A stretch of 64,000 nucleotides of DNA from Pseudomonas antarctica (GTDB lineage Bacteria > Pseudomonadota > Gammaproteobacteria > Pseudomonadales > Pseudomonadaceae): assembly GCF_900624995.1 (NCBI RefSeq), contig NZ_UYXQ01000011.1:44015-108014 (forward strand), in the 5' to 3' direction. The translations under genes and the position numbers were made by a program. A model generated the notes under the pieces. That model was not told where the DNA came from, searched no databases, and worked only from the letters and a program-made list of their open reading frames with translations. Of the stretch, positions 20,662 to 28,671 are shown piece by piece. The number at the start of each line of letters is the position of its first letter. The stretch's first letter is position 1.

Positions 20662-22299
20662 TCAGGTGGCGGGTTTGTTGCCATACCAGCGTGGCGTGTA
20701 CACCCACTCACCGCCACCGGCGCGCGGAAACACGCACGTGGTGGAGGAACCGATCAGCACCATGGTGCGCATGTCGACCTGCTCGGGCGTCAACTGCCCG
20801 AGCGTGGTGACGCGCAGGGTCTGGCCCGGGCGACCGATATCACGCCCCAAGACCACTGGTGTCTGTGGCGTGCGATACAACGCGACGATTTCCAGCGCGC
20901 GCCCCAATTGCCAAGGGCGAGAACGCGAGATCGGGTTATAGAACGCCAGCGCCAGGTCGGCCTGGGACGCAAGGTCCAAGCGCTTTTCGATGATCGACCA
21001 CGGCTTGAGGTTGTCCGACAGCGACATCACGCAGAAGTCATGACCCAAGGGTGCACCCGCCTGGGCGGCGGTGGCCAGGGAAGCCGAGACACCCGGCAGA
21101 ATCTCCAGGTCGACCTGATGCCACGCCGGGTCACTCGACTCGTGCAAGGCCTCGATCACGGCGGAGGCCATGGCGAACACGCCGGGGTCACCCGACGACA
21201 CCACCACCACAGAGCGACCCTGCGCGGCCAGTTCAAACGCGTGCCGCGCGCGCTGCATCTCTTCGCGGTTATCGGTGCAGTGTTGCACCTGATCGTCGCG
21301 GAACGGGCCGGCCATGCGCACATAGGTTTCATAGCCCAGCACGTCGGTGCAGCGCGCCAGTTCAGCCTTGACGGCCGGCACCATCAACTCGGCGGCGCCT
21401 GGGCCCAGGCCGATCACAGCCAGGCGGCCACGCGGGCGCCCCACGAGCGCCAGGTCCAAGGGCTGCTCGGCGACGCTGATGACGATATCGGCATCTGGCT
21501 TGATGCTGGAGAAACGCAGCGGCACATCCAATTCCAATGCAGCTTCATGCAGCGAAGCGTCGGCCATCTGCGTGTCGCTGGCCAACAGACAGGCCAAAGA
21601 TTGCGCCGCAATGCCCGCGCCGTGTAGGGCCACACGCACACGCTCAGCCAATTGCGCGCCGGGTTTGCAGGTGACACAGACGTTCTTCGGGTAAATCAGC
21701 AACTCGTTGGCGGCAGGCACACGCTCAGCGCTGCTTACATGAATCGCCAGGCGTGCCTGCTGATCCTGAGGCAAATTGGCCTGGTCCAGCCAGGGCGCCA
21801 CGCCTTCGATGCGCACGCTTTCGCCAGCTAACAGGTCGCAGACAAAACGCTTGCCCAGCGCCAGGTCGGCCAGTTTATACCCCGCCGGCGGGTTGAGCAG
21901 GCAGGTGCCGAAACGCAGCTCGCCACTGGTGGTGATCGCGGCAGACACGCCCAACGCGGCGCCAATGTCGCGCGCCATTACGTTCACGCCACCGAGGCCG
22001 CCGAGCAAGGGCACCACGGCGCTGCCGTCTTCGGCCACAGCCAGCACGGCGGGTTCCTCACCCTTTTCCAGCAGCAGCGGCGCCAGGGTGCGGATCACGA
22101 TGCCGGCGGCGCACAGAACGATCAGCGGCGTGCCGTGTTGATACAGCTGGCGCAGGGTCGCGCCGAACTCACTGTAGGTCTGGTCGGCGCCTTCAACCCG
22201 CCCGGCCAAACCATGAATCAGCGCGCCGGGGTAAACCTGCGCAATCTTGCGCGCCGTGGCCAGGCTGCCCTGGCCCAGAATGACAATCGCGGGGCGCAT
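20662..22299 (-). CDS. cobJ: CbiG-CobJ fusion: cobalamin protein CbiG domain plus precorrin-3B C17-methyltransferase
   Basis: This 545-residue protein combines two cobalamin-pathway modules. The N-terminal part (about 1-285) looks like CbiG, with LYQHGTPLIVLCAAGIVIRTLAP and PLLGGLGGVNVMARDIG. The C-terminal part (about 290-545) is the SAM-dependent CobJ methyltransferase, with AVIGLGPGA, VVVVSSGDPGVFAMAS and AFYNPISRSRPWQL. CobJ methylates C17 during ring contraction of precorrin-3B. The ATG at 22299 shares one base with the cobI stop (TGATG); an upstream GTG at 22311 is less likely. It is the last gene of the minus-strand operon cobG-H-I-J and is followed by a strong terminator. Confidence 0.93.
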   Translation of the reverse strand: MRPAIVILGQGSLATARKIAQVYPGALIHGLAGRVEGADQTYSEFGATLRQLYQHGTPLIVLCAAGIVIRTLAPLLLEKGEEPAVLAVAEDGSAVVPLLGGLGGVNVMARDIGAALGVSAAITTSGELRFGTCLLNPPAGYKLADLALGKRFVCDLLAGESVRIEGVAPWLDQANLPQDQQARLAIHVSSAERVPAANELLIYPKNVCVTCKPGAQLAERVRVALHGAGIAAQSLACLLASDTQMADASLHEAALELDVPLRFSSIKPDADIVISVAEQPLDLALVGRPRGRLAVIGLGPGAAELMVPAVKAELARCTDVLGYETYVRMAGPFRDDQVQHCTDNREEMQRARHAFELAAQGRSVVVVSSGDPGVFAMASAVIEALHESSDPAWHQVDLEILPGVSASLATAAQAGAPLGHDFCVMSLSDNLKPWSIIEKRLDLASQADLALAFYNPISRSRPWQLGRALEIVALYRTPQTPVVLGRDIGRPGQTLRVTTLGQLTPEQVDMRTMVLIGSSTTCVFPRAGGGEWVYTPRWYGNKPAT

Positions 22300-23030
22300 C
22301 AACCTTGCCACCTTTCACCGGGCACGATGATCAGCGAGAAGTACGGTGAAGACGCCGGGTCGACCTGATCCAGCGGCACGATTTTCTGGTTGGCCATGGT
22401 CGCGCGCTCCACATACAGCGCGCGCTCGGCCATGCCGAGCTCTTCCAGCACCTGGCGTACCTTGGGGAAGTTGCGACCGAGCTTCATGATCACCGCCGCA
22501 TCAGCATCCGCCAGGCGGCGCTTGAGGTCGTCGTGGGGCAGTACACCCGAGAGCACCGACAAGCTCTGATTGCGATACACCAACGGCGCGCCAAGCACCG
22601 AGGCGCCGCCCAGCATTGAGCACACGCCGGGAATGACGTGTGCTTCATAGCGCTCAGCCAGGCGGTCGTGCAGGTACATGTAGGAGCCGTAAAAGAACGG
22701 GTCGCCTTCGCAGATCACCGCCACATCGCGGCCGGCGTCCAGGTGTGCGGCCACCTCGAGACTGGCGTTGTCGTAGAAGTCGCTGATCACTTGCTCGTAG
22801 GACAGCGGCGCCGGCAGCACTTCGGTGGTCACCGGGTACACCAGCGGCATCAGGGTCTGCTGCGCGACCAAGTGGTCTTCGATGATGCCAAAGGCGTTGC
22901 CCTTTTTGCCCTTGGCCACGAAGTAGGCCACCACCGGCGATTCGCGCAGCAGGCGCAAGGCCTTGAGGGTGATCAGCTCGGGGTCACCGGGGCCCACGCC
23001 CAGGCCAATCAAACGTCCACGTGCCGGCAT
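22299..23030 (-). CDS. cobI: Precorrin-2 C20-methyltransferase
   Basis: This 243-residue SAM-dependent enzyme adds the C20 methyl group to precorrin-2, giving precorrin-3A. It shows the tetrapyrrole methylase pattern [19 protein letters not shown] at the N-terminus and [18 protein letters not shown] for the cofactor pocket. The start overlaps the cobH stop by one base (TAATG), and the stop overlaps the cobJ start, so translation is coupled throughout. Confidence 0.95.
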   Translation of the reverse strand: MPARGRLIGLGVGPGDPELITLKALRLLRESPVVAYFVAKGKKGNAFGIIEDHLVAQQTLMPLVYPVTTEVLPAPLSYEQVISDFYDNASLEVAAHLDAGRDVAVICEGDPFFYGSYMYLHDRLAERYEAHVIPGVCSMLGGASVLGAPLVYRNQSLSVLSGVLPHDDLKRRLADADAAVIMKLGRNFPKVRQVLEELGMAERALYVERATMANQKIVPLDQVDPASSPYFSLIIVPGERWQG

Positions 23031-23656
23031 TATTCGACCTCCGTGGCCAAGGCGTTAACTGCGGCGGCGGCCATGGCACTGCCGCCGAGGCGGCCTTGCA
23101 TGATCACGAACGGCACGCCACGGCTGTCCGCCGCCAGCATCGCCTTGGATTCGGCCGCGCCGACAAAGCCGACCGGGAAGCCAAGAATCAACGCAGGCTT
23201 CGGCGCGCCGGCGTCGAGCATTTCCAGCAGGTAGAACAATGCGGTCGGCGCGTTGCCGATCACCACCACGCTGCCTTCCAGGTGCGGGCGCCACAGCTCC
23301 AAGGCCGCGGCGGAGCGTGTGTTACCCAGCGCTCGCGCCAACTCAGGCACGCTGTCGTCGCGCAGGGTGCAGATCACTTCGTTGTTGGCCGGCAGGCGCG
23401 CGCGGGTTACGCCTTCGGAGACCATTCGCGCGTCACACAGAATCGGCGCGCCAGCGGCCAGCGCATCGCGCCCGGCTTTGCCTGCGCCTTCGGAGAACTG
23501 CAGGCCGTCGATGGCCTCGACCATGCCGCAGGCATGAATCACCCGCACCGCGAGTTTTTCCAGGTCGGCCGGGATGCGGTCCAGCTTGGCTTCCGCGCGA
23601 ATAATGGCGAAGGAGTTGCGATAGATCTCCTGACCGTCGCGGATGTAATCAATCAT
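23030..23656 (-). CDS. cobH: Precorrin-8X methylmutase
   Basis: This 208-residue enzyme moves a methyl group from C11 to C12 of precorrin-8X, giving hydrogenobyrinate. It has [20 protein letters not shown] at the N-terminus, the catalytic-histidine region [15 protein letters not shown] and a C-terminal [10 protein letters not shown] motif. The open frame reaches 23704, but the MIDYIRDG start is the family N-terminus. The start lies 8 bases inside the end of cobG. Confidence 0.95.
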   Translation of the reverse strand: MIDYIRDGQEIYRNSFAIIRAEAKLDRIPADLEKLAVRVIHACGMVEAIDGLQFSEGAGKAGRDALAAGAPILCDARMVSEGVTRARLPANNEVICTLRDDSVPELARALGNTRSAAALELWRPHLEGSVVVIGNAPTALFYLLEMLDAGAPKPALILGFPVGFVGAAESKAMLAADSRGVPFVIMQGRLGGSAMAAAAVNALATEVE

Positions 23657-24995
23657 CGGTGTTGCTCCGTGAGCGTGCGCGTAACAAGGCGCCCGCCGCT
23701 TCAATGGAAAGAGTGCGCGCGTGCAGCCGGCCGAAACCGGGCTGGGCTGCCTCGCGAAAATAGACGTCGTAGTGGCCGGGGCTCACCGCCAGCAGGGTGA
23801 CCGGCGCGGTGTGTGCGGCGGCGCAGGAGCGTGGGCAGCCGGACAGGTGCACCTCAACGCCGGGTTGCAGCGCGGCCAGTTGCACGGCGTCAGCCTTGGT
23901 GTCGGCCAGGCCTTTGCCGCAGCCGCGCGAGCCGGTGCAGGCGATCATGCGCGCCAAGGGCTGGTCGACTGAGCAGAGGAACCCCAACTGCGCCAAGCGT
24001 TCGGTCACAGCGACAGGCCGTTCGATATTAGGCAGCAACACGCCTTGCCAGGGCGTGAAACGCAACGTCCCATCGCCGTACTCGCTGGCCAGTTGCGCGA
24101 CGCCTTTGAGCATCAGCGGATCCAGGCGGCCCAATGGTGCAGCTGCCGCGACGTAGAACTGATTTTTCTGCGGCTGTGGATAACTGCCCAGGTGCAGCAA
24201 AGCGCCACTGGCCGGGCGCTGGAAGCCCTCCACCGGCAGCAACGGCAGGCTGAGGCGGCTCAATACGTTATCCACAACCAGATGGCGCATGCGCGTTTGA
24301 TCTGGCGTCGCCAGGTCGAGAAACGCTTCCAGCACCGCCACCACCAGTGCATGGCCCTGGTCCAACGGTACCGCCGCCACCGGCGCATCCAGCCCCGGGC
24401 AGCCGCCCAGGCCGAATGCCAACAGCGTCTGGCCATTGCGTAAAAACGCTGACAGCCACACGTCATGGTGATGCTCAAGCATCGCCAGGGCTTCACCGCC
24501 ATCCAGCTGTATCGCGAACTTGGCCGACAGCTCGTGGAACCGTGCATGGTTTTGCAGGGTGGCAAGGATCTGCGCGGCCAGCGGGCGGGTGTCGAACAGC
24601 ATTTGTGGGTCGATACCGGCGCTAGGGCTGAGCATCAGGTTGCGCACATCGTCGCCAGCGGCGTTGTTCGGGCCAAGGCCTGCGGCCAGCAGCGCGGCAA
24701 TCAAGGCGCCCTGCTCGGCGCCAATCCCGCGAATCTGCAGATTGGCGCGGTTGGTGGCCTCGATCACCCCGCCCGCATAGGCTTGAGCTGCATCTGCCAC
24801 CGCGTTGGCTTGTGCGGCGCTGATCGAACCACCGGCCAATTTAATCCGACAAATACCGCCATCCAACGCCTGGACGATACGCAGCAACCCCGGACAAGCC
24901 GAGGGGCGCAAGGTATTCACAGCGGGCGTTGGGTTCACGGGGCTACCGGTTGACAGGTAAAGGCGCGGTATTATGCCTGCTTTGTCCGGTGGCAT
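23649..24995 (-). CDS. cobG: Precorrin-3B synthase
   Basis: This protein of about 448 residues is related to sulfite and nitrite reductases. It oxidises precorrin-3A with oxygen, which marks the aerobic cobalamin route. The iron-sulfur/siroheme-type cysteines are in ARMIACTGSRGCGKG and VHLSGCPRSCA. The exact start is uncertain: an ATG at 24995 and a GTG at 24938 (VNPTPAVNTLRPSACPG) are both possible, and the second removes 19 residues with no clear family match. It is the first gene of cobGHIJ and is divergent from cobL with 38 bases between. Confidence 0.9.
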   Translation of the reverse strand: MPPDKAGIIPRLYLSTGSPVNPTPAVNTLRPSACPGLLRIVQALDGGICRIKLAGGSISAAQANAVADAAQAYAGGVIEATNRANLQIRGIGAEQGALIAALLAAGLGPNNAAGDDVRNLMLSPSAGIDPQMLFDTRPLAAQILATLQNHARFHELSAKFAIQLDGGEALAMLEHHHDVWLSAFLRNGQTLLAFGLGGCPGLDAPVAAVPLDQGHALVVAVLEAFLDLATPDQTRMRHLVVDNVLSRLSLPLLPVEGFQRPASGALLHLGSYPQPQKNQFYVAAAAPLGRLDPLMLKGVAQLASEYGDGTLRFTPWQGVLLPNIERPVAVTERLAQLGFLCSVDQPLARMIACTGSRGCGKGLADTKADAVQLAALQPGVEVHLSGCPRSCAAAHTAPVTLLAVSPGHYDVYFREAAQPGFGRLHARTLSIEAAGALLRARSRSNTDD

Positions 24996-25033
24996 GAAAA
25001 GCCTGCCCGTCGGATGTCGTTCAAGGAATTGAT

Positions 25034-26239
25034 ATGTCGCCCTGGCTGACGGTAGTAGGCATCGGTGAAGACGGCTTCAAGGGGCTGGGCAGAAACGCCC
25101 GGCACGCCTTGTTGCGCGCCTCCCGGATTATAGGCGGCCAGCGTCAGTTGGACCTGTTGCCGGTGTGTATTCGTGGCGAGCGTCAGTTGTGGCCTAGCCC
25201 GTTTTCCCTGGCGCCGGTGCTGACGCGGCGCGGCGAGCCTGTGTGCGTGCTGGCCAGCGGCGACCCGATGTTCTATGGCGTGGGCGCCAGTTTGGCGCGG
25301 CAGGTGGCGGCTGAAGAGTTGCTGATTTTGCCGGCGCCGTCGTCGGTGTCGCTGGCAGCGGCGCGATTGGGCTGGCCGTTGCAGGAAGTGGTGACATTGT
25401 CAGTGGTCGCGCGGCCGCTGGCGGCGCTGAATGCGCATTTGGCCAGTGGCGTGCGGCTGCTGGTGTTGAGCAATGACGGGCGCAGCCCTGCGGCGATTGC
25501 CGCGCTATTGGTTGATTCAGGGTTTGGACCCAGCCGGTTGACGGTGTTTGAACACTTAGGCGGCGCGGATGAACAGCGTATCGACGGACTGGCCCAGTCA
25601 TGGGAGCACACCTCGGTCGCCGATTTGAACGTGGTCGCCATCGACTGCGTGGCCGACGTCAACACGCCACGCCTGTCGCGCCTCGCCGGTCTGCCCGATT
25701 CGGCCTTCAAACACGACGGCCAACTGACCAAGCGCGATGTGCGCGCCATGACCCTCGCGCGCCTGGCGCCGATGCCCGGCGAATTGCTCTGGGATGTGGG
25801 CGCGGGCAGCGGCTCTATCGGCATCGAATGGATGCGCACTCACCCGAGCTGCCGTGCGTTGGCGATTGAAGCCGATGCGGGTCGCCAAAGCCTGATCGAA
25901 CAGAACCGCGACGCCCTCGGCGTGCCCGGTTTGCACCTGATTCGTGGCAAGGCTCCGGACCTATTACACGGTTTGGAAGCGCCCGACGCGATCTTCATCG
26001 GCGGCGGCGTCACCCGCGAAGGCGTGCTCGACACCTGCTGGCAGCAACTGCGGCCCGGCGGCCGCTTGGTGGCGAATGCCGTGACCCTGCAAAGCGAAAT
26101 GACCCTGATGGCCTGGCGCGCGGAGCACGGCGGCGAGCTGACTCGCATTCATGTGGCGCAGGCCCAGCCGTTGGGTGAGTTCGACACCTGGCGCCAGGCG
26201 CTGCCGATCACCTTGCTGGAAGTGATCAAGCCGCTATGA
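25034..26239 (+). CDS. cobL: Precorrin-6Y C5,15-methyltransferase (decarboxylating), CbiE-CbiT fusion
   Basis: This 401-residue bifunctional enzyme methylates C5 and C15 of the corrin ring and removes the ring C acetate carboxyl. The N-terminal CbiE-type tetrapyrrole methylase domain (about 1-200) has [11 protein letters not shown] and [13 protein letters not shown]. The C-terminal CbiT-type Rossmann methyltransferase has [16 protein letters not shown] and AIFIGGGVT. The stop overlaps the cobK start by 4 bases. In PAO1 a cbiD gene lies between cobL and cobK; it is absent here. Confidence 0.94.
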   Translation: MSPWLTVVGIGEDGFKGLGRNARHALLRASRIIGGQRQLDLLPVCIRGERQLWPSPFSLAPVLTRRGEPVCVLASGDPMFYGVGASLARQVAAEELLILPAPSSVSLAAARLGWPLQEVVTLSVVARPLAALNAHLASGVRLLVLSNDGRSPAAIAALLVDSGFGPSRLTVFEHLGGADEQRIDGLAQSWEHTSVADLNVVAIDCVADVNTPRLSRLAGLPDSAFKHDGQLTKRDVRAMTLARLAPMPGELLWDVGAGSGSIGIEWMRTHPSCRALAIEADAGRQSLIEQNRDALGVPGLHLIRGKAPDLLHGLEAPDAIFIGGGVTREGVLDTCWQQLRPGGRLVANAVTLQSEMTLMAWRAEHGGELTRIHVAQAQPLGEFDTWRQALPITLLEVIKPL

Positions 26240-26955
26240 AACGCATCTTGTTGTTGGGCGGCGTGACGGAGGCTCTGGCGATTGCCCGTACTTTGGGCCC
26301 GGAGCACATCTATAGCCTGGCGGGCGTGGGCCGCGTACCGACGGACCTCACATGCCAGGTGCGTGTTGGCGGTTATGGTGGCGTTGAGGGCCTCGTGCAG
26401 TTTGTCCGTGAGGAACACATCAGCCTGATTCTCGACGCCACCCATCCCTATGCAGCTCAGATCAGCCGGAATGCTGCCGAGGCTGCAACGTTGTCCGGCA
26501 TCCCTTGCTGGGCGTTGCGCCGCCCGGCGTGGCAACCGCATGCGGGCGATGACTGGCGTGAGGTCAGTGATTGGGCCGAGCTGGCTGAAGCGTTGAAACC
26601 CTTCAAGCGGCCGTTGTTTACGCTGGGGCGCGAGCCATTGCAGCATCTCGACGAGATCCCCGCCGATCAGTTCTGGACGCTGCGCGCACTGGATGTGTAC
26701 CCCGGCAATGCGCGCTGTGAAGTCATCGGTGCGCGTGGGCCGTTTCTGATCGAGGATGAGCGCGCGTTGTTTGAACGGCGTGGGATTGATGTGCTGATCA
26801 GCAAGAACAGCGGCAGTGCGGCCACTGAACCGAAGCTGGAAGTGGCGCGGGAGCTGGGAATGCCGGTGCTTGTATTGAAGCGTCCAGTGTTGGCTGCGGT
26901 AGATCGAGAGTTCACCGACGTGGCTGCGGTGCTACAGGCAGTCAACACGCTCTAA
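26236..26955 (+). CDS. cobK: Precorrin-6A reductase
   Basis: This 239-residue NADPH-dependent enzyme reduces precorrin-6A to precorrin-6B. It has [16 protein letters not shown] as the nucleotide-binding start, [14 protein letters not shown] as the family signature, and [20 protein letters not shown] near the C-terminus. It is translationally coupled to cobL through an ATGA overlap. A REP follows the stop, probably ending the cobLK unit. Confidence 0.94.
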   Translation: MKRILLLGGVTEALAIARTLGPEHIYSLAGVGRVPTDLTCQVRVGGYGGVEGLVQFVREEHISLILDATHPYAAQISRNAAEAATLSGIPCWALRRPAWQPHAGDDWREVSDWAELAEALKPFKRPLFTLGREPLQHLDEIPADQFWTLRALDVYPGNARCEVIGARGPFLIEDERALFERRGIDVLISKNSGSAATEPKLEVARELGMPVLVLKRPVLAAVDREFTDVAAVLQAVNTL

Positions 26956-26970
26956 ACTCCACCTTTCCAA

Positions 26971-27057
26971 TGTGGCAGCGGGCTTGCCTGCGATGCAGAC
27001 GGCTCGGTCTTCCAGTTAGGCCAAGGTGATGCCATCGCAGGCAAGCCAGCGCCCACA
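26971..27057. repeat. REP inverted pair after cobK
   Basis: TGTGGCAGCGGGCTTGCCTG pairs imperfectly with CAGGCAAGCCAGCGCCCACA across about 45 bases. It is the usual REP family with two substitutions in the outer arm. Confidence 0.8.
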
Positions 27058-27180
27058 GGGTTCAACGCCACGCCGGATGTCGCGACCCGTCTGAAAGATT
27101 GGCAATCCGTGGTTCCCGACTATCATGAAGGCAACCACTGCGACACCAAACCACACCTGCGCTTTTTACTTATCCCTACC

Positions 27181-27205
27181 GATCAGGCTAAATACCCCCC
27201 TGATC
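27181..27205. promoter_or_regulatory. Inverted repeat just upstream of the copper cluster
   Basis: GATCAGG and CCTGATC are perfect inverted 7-mers separated by 11 bases that include a C run, 25 bases before the ATG of the first DUF2946 gene. The spacing suits an operator, but no known copper-regulator consensus (CueR, CopR) is matched. Confidence 0.35.
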
Positions 27206-27229
27206 ATTTAACCCTACGGATTGTCCGCC

Positions 27230-27625
27230 ATGGCCCGTCAACGCTTTGCAATTGTGTGGATCGCCTGCTTTGCAGTGCTGTTCAACGCCTTTGCCATGCC
27301 GATGGCCAGTGCGATGCAACAGTCCAGCGACCCCGTGCAGCAATTGCTGTGGGGCAGTTTCTGTTCATCCAATGGCGCCAGCCTGAAGACCATCGCCCTG
27401 GGCAAGCTGGACATTCCGGCGCCGCAGCAAGACGACCACTCCACCATGCAGCACTGCTGGTGTTGCTCGGGCTCACCGCCGCTGGTGGCCTTGCCGGGGC
27501 ATGTGCCGCAGTTGTATGTCACACGGTTTGCGCCGGTGCAGAGCCTGCCGGCGCCGTCACTGCAAGCCCCAACCCCGCGCCAGCAATGGCCGAGCCTCAA
27601 CCCGCGCGCCTCTCCGACGGTCTGA
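27230..27625 (+). CDS. DUF2946 family protein
   Basis: This 131-residue protein has a signal peptide or N-terminal membrane anchor (IVWIACFAVLFNAFAMPMASA). The middle carries the HCWCC motif expected for DUF2946, and the C-terminus is proline-rich. DUF2946 genes recur beside copper genes in proteobacteria, so a role in copper handling outside the cytoplasm is likely but unproven. It opens the cluster DUF2946, PCu(A)C, DUF2946, OprC-like receptor, PepSY protein. The ATG at 27230 is preferred to the TTG at 27221. Confidence 0.8.
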   Translation: MARQRFAIVWIACFAVLFNAFAMPMASAMQQSSDPVQQLLWGSFCSSNGASLKTIALGKLDIPAPQQDDHSTMQHCWCCSGSPPLVALPGHVPQLYVTRFAPVQSLPAPSLQAPTPRQQWPSLNPRASPTV

Positions 27626-27671
27626 TTTCTTCGCAAGTGAACTGCGTTTAGAACCGTTCTGGAGAACTGCC

Positions 27672-28154
27672 ATGCTCAAATCTTCCCTGCTTCTGGCTGC
27701 GTTGCTGCTGCCGGTGTGTGTTGCTGCCAATGCCGATGACTACAAGGCCGGCGACTTGCTGGTCAGCGATCCCTGGTCTCAGGAATTGCCGCCCAATGCG
27801 CCGACCGTCGCGGCGTATTTTGTGATTCATAACACCGGGGAAACGCCGGACCGCTTACTTAGCGTCGAGACGCCTGTGGCGGACAAGGCCGAACTGCATG
27901 AGCATGTGATGCAGGGCGACCTGATGAAGATGCAACAAGTGCCCAGTGTTGCCGTACCGGCCAAGGGTGATTTGACCTTCGCACCGATGGCTTATCACGT
28001 GATGCTGCTGGGCCTCAAAGACCGCAGCCTGCTGGCCGATGGCAAGCAATTCCCACTGACCCTGACGTTCGAAAAAGCCGGCAAGGTTGAAGTGGAAGTC
28101 TCGGTTCAAAAAATGCCGCCGATGGCGGGCCACGAGCCTATGCACGCTCAATAG
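27672..28154 (+). CDS. Periplasmic copper chaperone PCu(A)C
   Basis: This 160-residue secreted protein has a signal peptide ending near ANA. The copper-binding pattern is spread as H(M)X10MX21HXM: ELHEHVMQGDLMKMQQVPS followed by MAYHVMLLGLK. Proteins of this family deliver Cu(I) in the periplasm, for example to cytochrome oxidase. A GGAGA site precedes the ATG at 27672; the longer frame to 27501 overlaps the previous gene and is not coding. A Met/His-rich tail (MPPMAGHEPMHAQ) ends the protein. Confidence 0.92.
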   Translation: MLKSSLLLAALLLPVCVAANADDYKAGDLLVSDPWSQELPPNAPTVAAYFVIHNTGETPDRLLSVETPVADKAELHEHVMQGDLMKMQQVPSVAVPAKGDLTFAPMAYHVMLLGLKDRSLLADGKQFPLTLTFEKAGKVEVEVSVQKMPPMAGHEPMHAQ

Positions 28155-28164
28155 GCCAACCTCG

Positions 28165-28656
28165 ATGGGCGCCCCTCGCGCCAGGTTATCCGCGCAGCGC
28201 CGCAAGCCCATGGGCTTGATGCGCGGCAGTTGGATCAGCCTGTTCGCCATGCTGATGATTTTTATCGGTCCGCTGATTTCCCAAGCGATGCCGATGGATC
28301 ATCACGCCGGTATGTCGATGGAAATGTCCATGGACATGCCCAGTTGCCATGGCGACGCACCGCAACACAGCCCCCCCCCTGACGAGCACCACGTGCTTTG
28401 GGAAAAGTGCGGCTATTGCAGCCTGCTCTTCAGTTGCCCGGCCCTGCCCGGCAGCGTGTCCTACGCCACCCTCGGTACCCCGCCGCCAGCCAACGCCCTC
28501 ACCCCCCCCCCCCGCCTGGGCCATGCCCGGCAGAGCATCTTCCCCGGCGCCCCCAGTCGCCCCCCCCCATCACCTCGTAAACCCTTTACCCCCCCCCCAC
28601 ACCGGCCGACTTTAGACAGACAGCCGCAGGCTGCTGGCCGTGTTGTTTACGATTGA
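28165..28656 (+). CDS. Second DUF2946 family protein, C-terminus probably altered at a poly-C tract
   Basis: As read, the frame gives 163 residues: a membrane anchor (about 25-43), a Met/His-rich patch (MDHHAGMSMEMSMDM), and the DUF2946 CGYCSLLFSCP motif. The tail is then proline-rich to 28656. Four runs of 9, 12, 9 and 10 C lie in this gene and just after it. At the third run (28560-28568) one extra base would restore the frame to end in PPITS and stop at 28580. That is close to the short basic-proline ending usual in this family. The last 25 or so residues are therefore doubtful: slippage, a true frameshift, or a base-calling artefact. Confidence 0.65.
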   Translation: MGAPRARLSAQRRKPMGLMRGSWISLFAMLMIFIGPLISQAMPMDHHAGMSMEMSMDMPSCHGDAPQHSPPPDEHHVLWEKCGYCSLLFSCPALPGSVSYATLGTPPPANALTPPPRLGHARQSIFPGAPSRPPPSPRKPFTPPPHRPTLDRQPQAAGRVVYD

Positions 28657-28671
28657 TTGATGGAATTTTTC

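Noticed and set aside
19945..21627. Plus-strand open frame of 560 codons opposite the orphan gene and cobJ
   Set aside because: It crosses the strong minus-strand terminator and two real genes. The composition is Arg/Gln/His-rich with no family.
24950..24974. TTGACA and TATTAT resembling a sigma-70 promoter for cobL
   Set aside because: The spacing between the two elements is 13 bases, too short for a normal promoter, so it was not annotated.
24996..25033. Possible cobalamin riboswitch between cobG and cobL
   Set aside because: The divergent gap is only 38 bases and no B12-box sequence is seen, so a riboswitch of about 200 bases cannot fit.
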